Part shown: in pieces, positions 17,722 to 26,520 of the stretch
How positions within the stretch are numbered: the first letter of the stretch is position 1
How the letters are laid out: every line of letters starts with the position of its first letter
NCBI GenBank assembly: GCA_963787005.1
Contig: CAWBBX010000091.1
Span: 32,196-96,195, forward strand
DNA: 64,000 nucleotides
DNA from: FEN-1297 sp963787005
Lineage (GTDB): Bacteria; Bacteroidota; Ignavibacteria; Ignavibacteriales; Ignavibacteriaceae
Direction of reading: 5' to 3'
Notes under the pieces: model-generated
What the model was told of the DNA's origin: nothing
Database searches by the model: none
What the model saw: the letters and a program-made list of their open reading frames with translations, nothing else
Made by a program: the position numbers and the translations under genes

Positions 17722-18711
17722 ATGAACATGAAAAATGAATATGATGTAATAATAATTGGAGCCGGACCGATAGGTCTTTCCTGCGGCATAGAAGCGGTGA
17801 GGAGAAAAAAGAGCCACCTTATCATCGAAAAAGGATGCCTCGTAAATTCTATCTTCAATTACCCGACAAACATGACCTTCTTTTCCACATCTGAAAGACT
17901 GGAAATAGGCGGCGTTCCTTTCGTCTCCCACGGCGACAAACCCACAAGAAGGGAGGCGCTGGAATACTTTAGAAGAGTAAAAAATTCCTGGGACCTTAAT
18001 GTACATACTTATGAAAAAGTTGAGGAGATTAAGGAAGATAACGGCGGGTTCATCTTAACTTCCGATAAAGGGAAATACAGAGCGAAGAACGTTATCATCT
18101 CCACCGGCTTTTACGACATGCCGAATTACACTAACGTTCCCGGAGAGGAACTTCCGAAAGTAAAGCATTATTTTGACGAGGCGCATCCATACGCTTATCT
18201 TAAGATTGCCGTAATAGGCGCCGCTAATTCGGCTGTTGACGTTGCGCTGGAGACTTACAGACGCGGCTCCGAGGTTACGATGGTTATCAGGGAAAGCAAA
18301 ATAAAGGACAGCGTAAAATATTGGGTTAAACCTGACATAGAGAACCGCATTAAAGAAGGATCTATAAAGGCATATTTTGATTCTTATGTGACCGAAATAC
18401 GCGAGAAAGAAGTGGACATTAAAACACCGGATGGTATTGTTACAATTGAAAACGAATTCGTGTTTGCTATGACCGGCTACCATCCCGATTTCGATTTTCT
18501 AAAAAAAGCCGGCGTGAAAATCTCCGGCGAGCCTGACGAAGCCCCTGTTTACGACTCTAATACCTTTGAGACCAATAAAAAGGGCATGTACCTTGCAGGT
18601 GTCGTCTGCGGCGGAATGGACACGGGTAAACTGTTTATTGAGAATTCCAGGTTCCACGCCGTCAGCATTTTCGATCACATGGACATATCGCGCGCTGCAG
18701 GCCCCAAATAG
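17722..18711 (+). CDS. ypdA: YpdA family bacillithiol disulfide reductase
   Basis: A 329-residue FAD/NADPH oxidoreductase related to thioredoxin reductase but lacking its Cys-X-X-Cys. The first dinucleotide fold is VIIIGAGPIGLSCGIEA at residues about 9-25. A segment rich in Asn, Phe and Thr (NYPTNMTFFST) replaces the redox cysteines, as in YpdA. The second fold is IAVIGAANSAVDVALE, and MYLAGVVCGG is near the end. YpdA/Bdr reduces bacillithiol disulfide, so the organism probably makes bacillithiol as its low-molecular-weight thiol. The start could also be the ATG at 17728. It stands alone upstream of the aldolase gene. Confidence 0.9.
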   Translation: MNMKNEYDVIIIGAGPIGLSCGIEAVRRKKSHLIIEKGCLVNSIFNYPTNMTFFSTSERLEIGGVPFVSHGDKPTRREALEYFRRVKNSWDLNVHTYEKVEEIKEDNGGFILTSDKGKYRAKNVIISTGFYDMPNYTNVPGEELPKVKHYFDEAHPYAYLKIAVIGAANSAVDVALETYRRGSEVTMVIRESKIKDSVKYWVKPDIENRIKEGSIKAYFDSYVTEIREKEVDIKTPDGIVTIENEFVFAMTGYHPDFDFLKKAGVKISGEPDEAPVYDSNTFETNKKGMYLAGVVCGGMDTGKLFIENSRFHAVSIFDHMDISRAAGPK

Positions 18712-18859
18712 GCTTGAGCCTAAGAAAGCAAGGAAATTAAGGCGCTTTTTATAAAAAAATAAGGCGGTTAATACATTGAATCCAACAAAATTTAAGGTTA
18801 TTTTAAAACCTTGAATTTCGATTTGTTTTGTGCAATAATTAAAATTTAACGGAGTAAGT

Positions 18860-19909
18860 ATGATTGATAAAATAAAAGAATTACTAGGAAAAGACGCAGA
18901 CTCTCTGCTGAAGTATAAGGCAAAATTTCCGAAAGAACAGATCCATTTGCCGGGACCTGATTTCGTTGATAGAATTTTTGCTCAAAGCGACAGGAACATA
19001 AATGTGCTTAAAAATTTGCAATGGTTATACATGTCGGGAAGACTGGCCGGGACGGGGTATGTCTCAATTCTGCCGGTCGACCAGGGAATAGAGCACACGG
19101 CCGGTGCGTCTTTCGCGCCAAACCCTGAATACTTTGATCCTGAAAATATTATTAAACTAGCTATAAACGGCGGCTGCAACGCGGTAGCTTCAACGTTGGG
19201 TGTTCTCGGAATGAACTCGAGGAAATACGCTCACAAAATTCCGTTCATCGTTAAAATAAATCATAACGAGCTTATGACTTATCCTAATAAATTCGACCAG
19301 ATTATGTTTGCCAACGTTGAGCAGGCATACGATATGGGCGCTGCCGCGGTGGGTGCGACTATCTACTTCGGTTCTTCGGAAAGCGACCGCCAGATAGTTG
19401 AGGTAAGCGAAGCATTTCAGCATGCTCATGAACTCGGACTTGCAACAATTCTGTGGTGCTACACAAGGAACAACGACTTCAAGACGAAGGAAAAAGATTA
19501 CCATGTAGCAGCCGACCTTACCGGACAGGCGAACCACTTAGGCGTTACTATCGAAGCCGATATTATCAAACAGAAACTTCCCGAATGCAACGGCGGATTC
19601 AAAGATCTGAAGTTCGGAAAGTTCAACGAGAAGATGTACACTGAGCTCTCATCCGACAATCCTATAGATCTGACCCGCTACCAGGTAATTAACAATTACA
19701 TGGGAAGGGCCGGATTGATTAACAGCGGCGGCGCTTCCGGCGCAAACGATTTTGCCGATGCCGCGAGGACTGCGGTAATAAACAAGCGTGCGGGCGGAAT
19801 GGGACTAATTTCCGGGCGTAAGGCTTTCCAGCGTCCCATGGCGGACGGAGTTAAGCTGCTGAATCTTATTCAGGATGTTTATCTTGAGAAAGAGATTACC
19901 GTAGCTTAA
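18860..19909 (+). CDS. fbaB: class I fructose-bisphosphate aldolase
   Basis: A 349-residue aldolase of the FbaB/DhnA (archaeal-type class I) family. It splits fructose 1,6-bisphosphate into glyceraldehyde 3-phosphate and dihydroxyacetone phosphate by Schiff-base chemistry, serving glycolysis and gluconeogenesis in the cytoplasm. Typical segments are VSILPVDQGIEHTAGASF, PFIVKINHNE, AAAVGATIYFGS and INSGGASGANDFADA. The length matches E. coli FbaB (about 350). The ATG at 18860 has GGAG five bases upstream. It is a single gene closed by a strong terminator at 19930-19967. Confidence 0.94.
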   Translation: MIDKIKELLGKDADSLLKYKAKFPKEQIHLPGPDFVDRIFAQSDRNINVLKNLQWLYMSGRLAGTGYVSILPVDQGIEHTAGASFAPNPEYFDPENIIKLAINGGCNAVASTLGVLGMNSRKYAHKIPFIVKINHNELMTYPNKFDQIMFANVEQAYDMGAAAVGATIYFGSSESDRQIVEVSEAFQHAHELGLATILWCYTRNNDFKTKEKDYHVAADLTGQANHLGVTIEADIIKQKLPECNGGFKDLKFGKFNEKMYTELSSDNPIDLTRYQVINNYMGRAGLINSGGASGANDFADAARTAVINKRAGGMGLISGRKAFQRPMADGVKLLNLIQDVYLEKEITVA

Positions 19910-19929
19910 ACTAATCTAATTCTACGAAA

Positions 19930-19967
19930 AAGCGCCGGTGCGGGAACTGCCTGCACGGCGCTTTTTT
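19930..19967 (+). terminator. rho-independent terminator of fbaB
   Basis: AGCGCCGGTGC (19931-19941) pairs with GCACGGCGCT (19953-19962) with one bulged G, followed by seven T. Confidence 0.9.
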
Positions 19968-20003
19968 TATGTCCTTTATAAAAAGATGAACGCTGTTATT
20001 ACT

Positions 20004-20082
20004 TCTTACTCTTAATCTTAATCTTACTCTTAATCTTTTTCCTAACCTTCGTAATAGAGTAGGATTAAGATTAAGAGTAAGA
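20004..20082. repeat. hexamer-repeat hairpin (TCTTAM/KTAAGA), solo copy
   Basis: TCTTACTCTTAATCTTAATC at 20004-20023 is perfectly inverted at 20063-20082. The left arm continues with further TCTTAC/TCTTAA units to about 20037. Related elements lie at 32071-32185, 32651-32743 and 48871-48957. No gene sits inside this copy. Confidence 0.9.
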
Positions 20083-20104
20083 ACGTAAAAGTTAACAAAT
20101 GATA

Positions 20105-20535
20105 TTACTGCTTCTTCATCTTCAAAAGATAATCCGCTACTTCACCGAGCTGCTTCACGTCTATGTTGCTGAACGAAGGCATCATTCTTTCGGGGTATTT
20201 AGCCTGGTAGTTCTTAAATCTTTCCGAGCTCATATACGACGAAGGATTTCTTAGATAATTTATAAGTTGTCCCTCGACCAATAACTGTTTACGCTGTGAA
20301 GATCGGGTGCCATTTTAGTACCGCTCAGATCAGTGCCGTGGCAGCCTGTACAACCGAGACTAACAACAAGCTGCTCAGGCGTTGCTGCTTTTCCCGTACT
20401 CGAAGTTTCCGTCTGCATCATGCCCATGGGTGTGGGCTTCTTCTGAACGTCGGATCTTTTCGTTCCTTTTTCAAGAAAGAATAAAAGGAGGAACAGTACA
20501 AGTACTGCCGCCACCCATAATTGTGGTTTAGTCAT
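20105..20535 (-). pseudogene. small membrane-anchored cytochrome c, split by one frameshift
   Basis: From ATG 20535 the frame encodes an N-terminal membrane anchor (residues about 6-22) and one heme site, CTGCHG, with MAPDLHSV following, then hits a stop at 20260. The other minus-strand frame continues from about 20290 to the TAA at 20105-20107: VEGQLINYLRNPSS, then KYPERMMPSF, with the distal Met heme ligand, and QLGEVADYLLKMKK, the usual C-terminal helix. One base is therefore missing or extra near 20278-20290. The product would be a single-heme electron carrier facing the periplasm. It lies 30 bases downstream of the SIMPL gene. It may be a sequencing error. Confidence 0.8.
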
Positions 20536-20565
20536 TTCTTTTTATTAATCGTTGTTATAATATTC

Positions 20566-21297
20566 TTACTCAATCACGAACGAGGCGTTAACCACTGCGG
20601 TAATTGTTTTATCTATCGAAGACAAATCATTAATTCCGTAATTGGAAACCTGGTTTGAGAGCTTCGGCGTAATCTGCAGAACTCCCATTCTCGCGTTTGT
20701 CATCGGACCGAGCTTCCTGCCGGTAGATTCTGCTATTTTCTCGGCTCGTACCATCGCATCTTTTGCCGCGTCCGCCTGAATCTGTATCTTAAGCTCCGCC
20801 AGCTTCGTGTAATGATACTGCGGCATCTCTACCCTGAAATCTATCCCTTTTTCCACGAGAGAGGGTATATCGAGCGAGATGGATTTAATTTTATTTACGT
20901 CTTCCGATTGTATCTCTATTTGCTGACTGTAAACATAACTTTTAATATTGCCGGTCTGCATTCCGTTGGATCCGATCTCATAAACCGGGTAGCTGTTTAC
21001 CGTTTGAAAATCTATCTTGTCCTTCGGAAAACCCTGTCCGGCCAGATATTTTTCCACCACCGGTATCTGTCCCTGCAGATTTTTATAAGCCGCTTCCGCA
21101 GTACGTCCTCTGCCCGTTATTGTTCCTTTCAGCACGCCGAGGTCGGATACGATATCCTGCTTCGCCGAGCCGGTTACGGTAATCGTCTGGTTCATCTTGT
21201 AATTTGATTTCCACGTAGCCGCCAGAATAAAAGCGGCTGCCAGAAAACAAACGCCCAGAATAATGGAAGGCAGCAGAAGGTTGTTTTTATTGTTCAT
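20566..21297 (-). CDS. SIMPL domain protein (DUF541)
   Basis: A 243-residue protein with an N-terminal membrane anchor (residues about 8-28) and a SIMPL domain (about 35-243). Recognisable segments are ITVTGSAKQDIVSDLGVLKG at the start, KDKIDFQTVNSYPVYE in the middle and the helix AAKDAMVRAEKIAESTGRKLG. SIMPL proteins are periplasmic or surface-exposed beta-alpha proteins of poorly known role (E. coli YggE links to oxidative stress). It is followed after 30 bases by the small cytochrome c, probably in the same transcript. Confidence 0.9.
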   Translation of the reverse strand: MNNKNNLLLPSIILGVCFLAAAFILAATWKSNYKMNQTITVTGSAKQDIVSDLGVLKGTITGRGRTAEAAYKNLQGQIPVVEKYLAGQGFPKDKIDFQTVNSYPVYEIGSNGMQTGNIKSYVYSQQIEIQSEDVNKIKSISLDIPSLVEKGIDFRVEMPQYHYTKLAELKIQIQADAAKDAMVRAEKIAESTGRKLGPMTNARMGVLQITPKLSNQVSNYGINDLSSIDKTITAVVNASFVIE

Positions 21298-22005
21298 CGT
21301 ATTCGCCTGTTTTGAAAAATACTCACCGGTAAATTAAGTAATTAAGCAAACTTATCAAAAGCACTAATCTATGCCCGGATCTGATAAACCCGGCTGTTCC
21401 ACGGATTCGTATATAACACAGATTAGGGTACTATAAAAGTATTGAAGAAATTTACGAATTACCGGATTGACGAATTATCTAATTCTCTGTCTGTTTTCAG
21501 TATGAAATTCGTTAACCGGCTTACCGGTAGGTTGGTCCGCTAATTTACTTTCTATTTTTTCGAATTTAATATTTGCTAATTTCGATGTAAAATATTTTTA
21601 CAACTAGGTACATTCTACTTGTAAAGATTACATGATTCTATAACTGTCACTTGATTGCTTATTAAATTACGCTAAAAACTCACGGTATGATTCTTGTCCT
21701 ATTTTAAGTGAACTTATTTAAGAATTGGGGGCACAATTCTTTTAACTCCAAATAAAATCGTTTCGTTTAGATCGCAATATTACTATTTGAATGAATTGTT
21801 GTGAATACAAAACATTTTAAACGCTTTTCTACGGGATTTCCGTAGATCATCTAGGAAGATTCCGTAGAAAAGAATACGTAAAAACACTGATTTGTTTAAT
21901 AAAGAATACTTATATATTTGAAGTAAAAGAAAATGTTAGGGGACAATCATTCTCTAAATATTTTTCCTTTTAATATTATTATATCAGTTTATATTTAACC
22001 TAAGT
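21298..22005. other. 708-bp divergent intergenic region with one long hairpin
   Basis: AT-rich spacer between the SIMPL unit and a plus-strand lipoprotein gene. TTTTCTACGG at 21825-21834 pairs exactly with CCGTAGAAAA at 21862-21871, and ATTTCC/GGAAGAT extends the stem inward. It could be a leader structure of the following gene or a lone repeat. No coding frame above background is seen. Confidence 0.5.
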
Positions 22006-23049
22006 ATGACTATGAAATATTACTATCTAATATTTGCGGCTGTTTTATTTATAGTCTCTTTTAGTTGTAAAAGTCCTTCCGGGCCAGACGTAGGAGAAAC
22101 AGAGCCGGATACAACAAGCCAGAACTTTTCCTTCGAAACTTATGAATTCGGTGACGGATTTGAGTCCAGTTACTTAAATGATGTATGGATATTTGATAAA
22201 AACAATATTTGGGCGGTGGGATATGTAAACGTTACTAATACAACCGGCCGAACAAATATCCTTAGATGGATTGGTGATAAATGGATAGGTTTTGGTCCTC
22301 AATTCAATAGTGCGGGTATATATGGCATTTGGGCAGCGGATTCCCAAAAAATATTTTTCGCTGTTGGCGCTGTAATAAAATACGAAAAGGGGAAATTCAA
22401 AGAGATGGAGCTAGGGGACCTTGGTTTTACTAACAATCAGGGTGTACATAAGCTTTGGGGTTCCAGCAACAGCAACGTCTGGGGAGTTGGTCCCTGGGGT
22501 ACGATAGTACACTATGATGGGAGCGAGTGGAGTAAGGTCGACTTTGACCAGCAGTGGTATTTTTACGGAATAGCCGGTGATCCCAAATCCGGCGTTGCGT
22601 ATGCAGTGGCTTCAAATCAACAATTTAATACGGTTATAGTAAGCTTGCAAAATAATTCCGCCAAAATAATCTATAACAGCCAAGATGATCAAAATCAACT
22701 AACATCATATTCGATAAAGCTGCTCAATTCAGATGAACTTCTGCTAGGATTCACAAAGGTGTGGAAATTTAATATTAAGGAAAAAACAACTAAGATCCTT
22801 TATACCCCTTCATCCGGCGATGCAGTCGTTGCTATGGCAATTAATCATTCCAAAGATATCTATTACTTTTTTGACAAGTACGGTCCCGGGGAAATGCTAC
22901 TGCATTATAACGGCAATAGGTACATCGAAATAGATTACAGCAATAGATCAAATGTTATATACGGAGGTGCGTTTGCGATAAAAGATTTGGCGGTAATAAC
23001 GGGCTTTTCAAATAATAAAGCATATCTGGTAGAAGTAAAAAGGAGGTAG
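22006..23049 (+). CDS. lipoprotein with a predicted beta-propeller-like body, unknown function
   Basis: A 347-residue lipoprotein. The signal peptide ends in SFSC (residues about 18-21), followed by a flexible linker (KSPSGPDVGETEPDTTSQ). The rest contains repeated segments such as NDVWIFDKNNIWAVG, AADSQKIFFAVG and SNSNVWGVGPWGTIVHYDG. These Trp/Gly patterns recall propeller blades in secreted Bacteroidota proteins. No enzymatic motif is seen. Start is either ATG 22006 or ATG 22012, neither with a clear ribosome binding site. It is closed by a terminator and precedes the broken Asp-box gene, which has a similar surface role. Confidence 0.75.
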   Translation: MTMKYYYLIFAAVLFIVSFSCKSPSGPDVGETEPDTTSQNFSFETYEFGDGFESSYLNDVWIFDKNNIWAVGYVNVTNTTGRTNILRWIGDKWIGFGPQFNSAGIYGIWAADSQKIFFAVGAVIKYEKGKFKEMELGDLGFTNNQGVHKLWGSSNSNVWGVGPWGTIVHYDGSEWSKVDFDQQWYFYGIAGDPKSGVAYAVASNQQFNTVIVSLQNNSAKIIYNSQDDQNQLTSYSIKLLNSDELLLGFTKVWKFNIKEKTTKILYTPSSGDAVVAMAINHSKDIYYFFDKYGPGEMLLHYNGNRYIEIDYSNRSNVIYGGAFAIKDLAVITGFSNNKAYLVEVKRR

Positions 23050-23076
23050 GGACCAAAATATTATTATATAAAGATT

Positions 23077-23100
23077 GGGTGGTGCTGCAACACCACCCTT
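23077..23100 (+). terminator. stem-loop after the propeller-like lipoprotein gene
   Basis: GGGTGGTG (23077-23084) pairs perfectly with CACCACCC (23091-23098) around a six-base loop. Only two T follow, so it may need Rho or act as a 3' stabiliser. Confidence 0.6.
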
Positions 23101-23204
23101 ATCGGAAAACTACTGAAAGCTTGGTCGGCTTTTATGTCTCTTAATTAATAGAGATCGTTTTCCTTTTATTTTAAAATAACAAAATTCTATAAAAGGGGGA
23201 ATAT

Positions 23205-26200
23205 ATGAAGAGGTATATTGTCTCAGCCATTGTAATATTTGCATTTTTCTTTTCTACAGAAGCTGTCTGCAACGTAGTCGGAGAATTATTATTTCATCCC
23301 ATTAACCTAGCTAGGTACACAAACTTATAGTATTTCTGTATCAACAAATGACTATTGCTGGATTTGGGATACTACAAATAGTCAAGTTTCTTTGATGACT
23401 TTTAGCTTCTATCAGAGTGGCTTGGGTACTTCTACAACCGGATTTGATGAACCGAAGGATCCCAATAATGCGCCGTTAGGTACAATTCCCTGGGGCAAAA
23501 TGAATTTCCAAATAGAAAGCTCTGACGGAGTATCTATTGGATTTACGATTGATTTAAGAGACTATGACTGGAGCCAGAATACATCTAAATATTCTGCTCA
23601 CGACACATATATAAACATTGACTTTCAAAGTGGCTTCGCATTTTTATCGAAGGCACTTCCGGCGGATGTCTATGACTCCTCAAAACATCAGATGCTGGGC
23701 AATCTTGTACAAATTTGGTCTTTCTGGTCTCCTGGCTCCAATCCCAGTCAGTTACCTTTTAAAGTACCGATTACATTATTTAATAAAATAGAAAATACCG
23801 ATGAAAGCTTTGGATTTCTAAGTTCTGGTAGTAGTAATATTTATTCGGGTAATGAGGGATATTTTGCGCATGATGCTACCGCGACCGTCTCTGTAGGGAC
23901 TGTGGATACTAATTATAATAATGAGAGATACTATTCATTTAAATGGAGCAATTCTTCGGAAATAACTCCAGCGACTAACCAAAATATATATGAGTCTGAT
24001 TTCAATTTCAGTACCACTATCGAGAAATTTGATAAATCCATCACTCGCAATTTCCGTACAGTGTATCCACTTACTGTTAATTTGAATTCCCCGGAAGGCA
24101 ATAGTGCTATTAGCGGTGACGCACAATTTAAAGACCCCACAACTACGAACAATTATGTGCAGATAAATGTGACAACCAGCGGTTATGTCAAGAATGAAGC
24201 ATTTTATAATTTAAATGAGACCATCAATAGTCAGCCAAATCAGCAATACGGAATTAAAGCGAATTCTGTAGTCACTTATAACAATAAAGTTTATTATTGG
24301 TACAGCGGGGACTTCAATACATCGGGTACGGATATAGTAATTACCGGCCCTACAACCAAAACCGCAAATTACAAAGGTCATCTAATTTCAAACAGTCAAT
24401 CGGCAACAAGCCTTGGAAGCCAAAGGAAAATAGCGAAGGATTATAACGGTACTCTTCACATGGTTTACGTGTCTTTGGATAAAGTGTGGTATACATACTC
24501 AACGGACGGGGGCAGCACGTGGTCTGCCGAAGAGCGGATCTCCGGCAGCGGCTCTGCTTCCGAACCATGTATTGCGGCTTCCGGAGGCTCTGTTAACAAC
24601 GATGTATATTTTGTCTGGCAAGAAACATCCGGCAGTACAAATTATTTGTATATAAGATCATTGAACACAATTACTACGCCGACAATACTCGATTCGGATG
24701 CTTCTTCTGTTACCCTTCAGCCGTCTATTGCTGTCTCATCGGATGAAAACAAGGTCCTTGTACTATATAAGAAAATGAATTCCGGGAACTATCAAATTCA
24801 TTATAAGTATTCGACTAATTACGGCAGTACTTTCTCAACCGGCGGCGCACTTTCAATCGGTACGCCAATTATACGGGATTATCCCTCAATAGCGTGGAAC
24901 CCGCAAAGCATTAAATTTATGGTTTCGACCAGCTATGCTTCCGGTTCTCTTTCAATTGAGCTTCTCAGCTTCAACGGTTCAACTTGGACGGATGAGGGAA
25001 ATGTGTATTATTCAACTCAAGTTCCTAGCTCTACCCCTTATTCCCAAGTTGCAGTAGACGGAACCGGCAGAACACACATTACATGGATAGCCTACGATAA
25101 TTTATATGGAACCGGCTCAGCCGCAATGCATCGAAGCATGCTGAGCGGAAGTTGGTCAACGATAAGCTTATTCCGTGATGATGTAATCTATGAGCCGTCT
25201 ATAGTATATACATCAGTATGCGGACATAATGACGGAAACGGCGGAGCGTCAATATTTTATGCTGCCGGCAGCAGTCAAGTATTATACGATATCTATTCAA
25301 CAGATAACTCAAGCTGGAACGGGATTAACTATATTTCCCCTTCCTCAACGATTTACCGGCCGGAAGCACTTGAAAAAGCTGCTCCCCAGTCGGTATCATA
25401 TGTAGCCGTAAAGGGGACTTCTTTACCTTACGAAGTGAAAAGTCAGACAAAAAATAATTCTCAGTCCGGAACATATTACGGTACTTTAAAAATTGCTTCG
25501 AACAATGAAACCTCCGGTACCGGACGTAGAAATATCAAACTGTACCGGCGCATGGAAATTATAGATACTGTCAACGGCGGAATGCTGACGGTTCAATTCG
25601 GAAATATTTCCGGCAAAACCGTTTCTTTCACAGATGACAATAATGCTTCCGATAAAAAACTTAAATCATCCTTTATGAGTACTTCTCCTTTTATCTTCGA
25701 TAGAAATGATTCATTGTTGGCGGAATACGGAGTTAACAGTAGAGGATGGAAGGATGATGCAAAACTTATACTTGATTTGATAGACCCTTCAAACGGGAGC
25801 GTGATTCGAAATATAGGAGAATATGATATAGATCCATCGATATCTACTTCGTTCAATGAAAATAAATTAAACAAGATTATGAATTGGCTGCAGAAGACTA
25901 CGACCGATTTAAGTGTACGAATAGAGGGGCTGGATTATTAGAATTTGGTTGTAAATTATATAAATGTTCTGGCTTTCAGTGATGGTAATGGAACGACTAA
26001 AGAATTGCCCAAAGGCATAACTGAGATCGGGCAGAAACCTTCCATGTATCTTCTGAATCAGAATTATCCAAACCCCTTTAATCCCGTCACGGAGATCAGT
26101 TATCAGATACTTAAGAAAGGATTTGTTAGTCTAAAGGTATATGATATGCTTGGAAGAGAAGTAGCTAATCTTGTAAGCGGGGTAAAAAATGCCGGATATT

Positions 26201-26322
26201 ACATAGCCAATTTCAACGGCGAGAATTTATCTAGTGGTGTGTATATCTACAGGTTGTCCATTAAGCTATATGACGGAAGCAAGGAATTTACCGCCGTTAA
26301 AAAACTGATGCTCCTTAAGTAG
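23205..26322 (+). pseudogene. type IX secreted Asp-box (sialidase-like propeller) protein, broken by a frameshift and two in-frame stops
   Basis: ATG 23205 follows AAAGGGGGA and opens a signal peptide (MKRYIVSAIVIFAFFFSTEA), but that frame stops at 23330. The main frame, offset by one base, has a TAG at 23308-23310 and then runs open to 25941 (849 residues from ATG 23392). It contains Asp-boxes such as STDGGSTW and STNYGSTF, as in sialidase-type propellers. After a TAG at 25939-25941 the same frame continues to 26322 and encodes a type IX secretion sorting domain (NQNYPNPFNPVTEISYQI). These pieces make one gene of about 1,040 codons. It is probably decayed, unless these are assembly errors. 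Confidence 0.82.
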
Positions 26323-26345
26323 GCATTTTTCCTCAAATTAAAATA

Positions 26346-26375
26346 AAGCCCGGATAACGTATGATCCGGGCTTTT
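26346..26375 (+). terminator. rho-independent terminator of the Asp-box gene
   Basis: AAGCCCGGAT (26346-26355) pairs perfectly with ATCCGGGCTT (26364-26373), followed by T residues. Confidence 0.88.
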
Positions 26376-26520
26376 GATTATCTGCATTCCATACTGAACT
26401 AAAAAACTTAAAAATTTCCATCGCAGGCTGTCTTCTTTTTCCCTTCTTTTTAACATTAAACTTGAGTAATTGATAAATTTTCTTTGTATTCTACTTATAC
26501 ATAAAAATTTTCAGTAGAAA

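Noticed and set aside
21825..21871. Riboswitch or structured leader of the lipoprotein gene
   Set aside because: Only one simple stem with AT-rich surroundings and no recognisable riboswitch core; kept only as a hairpin in the intergenic note.
25939..25941. In-frame TAG as programmed read-through or stop-codon recoding
   Set aside because: Other genes in the window end normally at TAG, the same gene has another TAG and a frameshift near its start, and no recoding signal is seen; decay or error is simpler.
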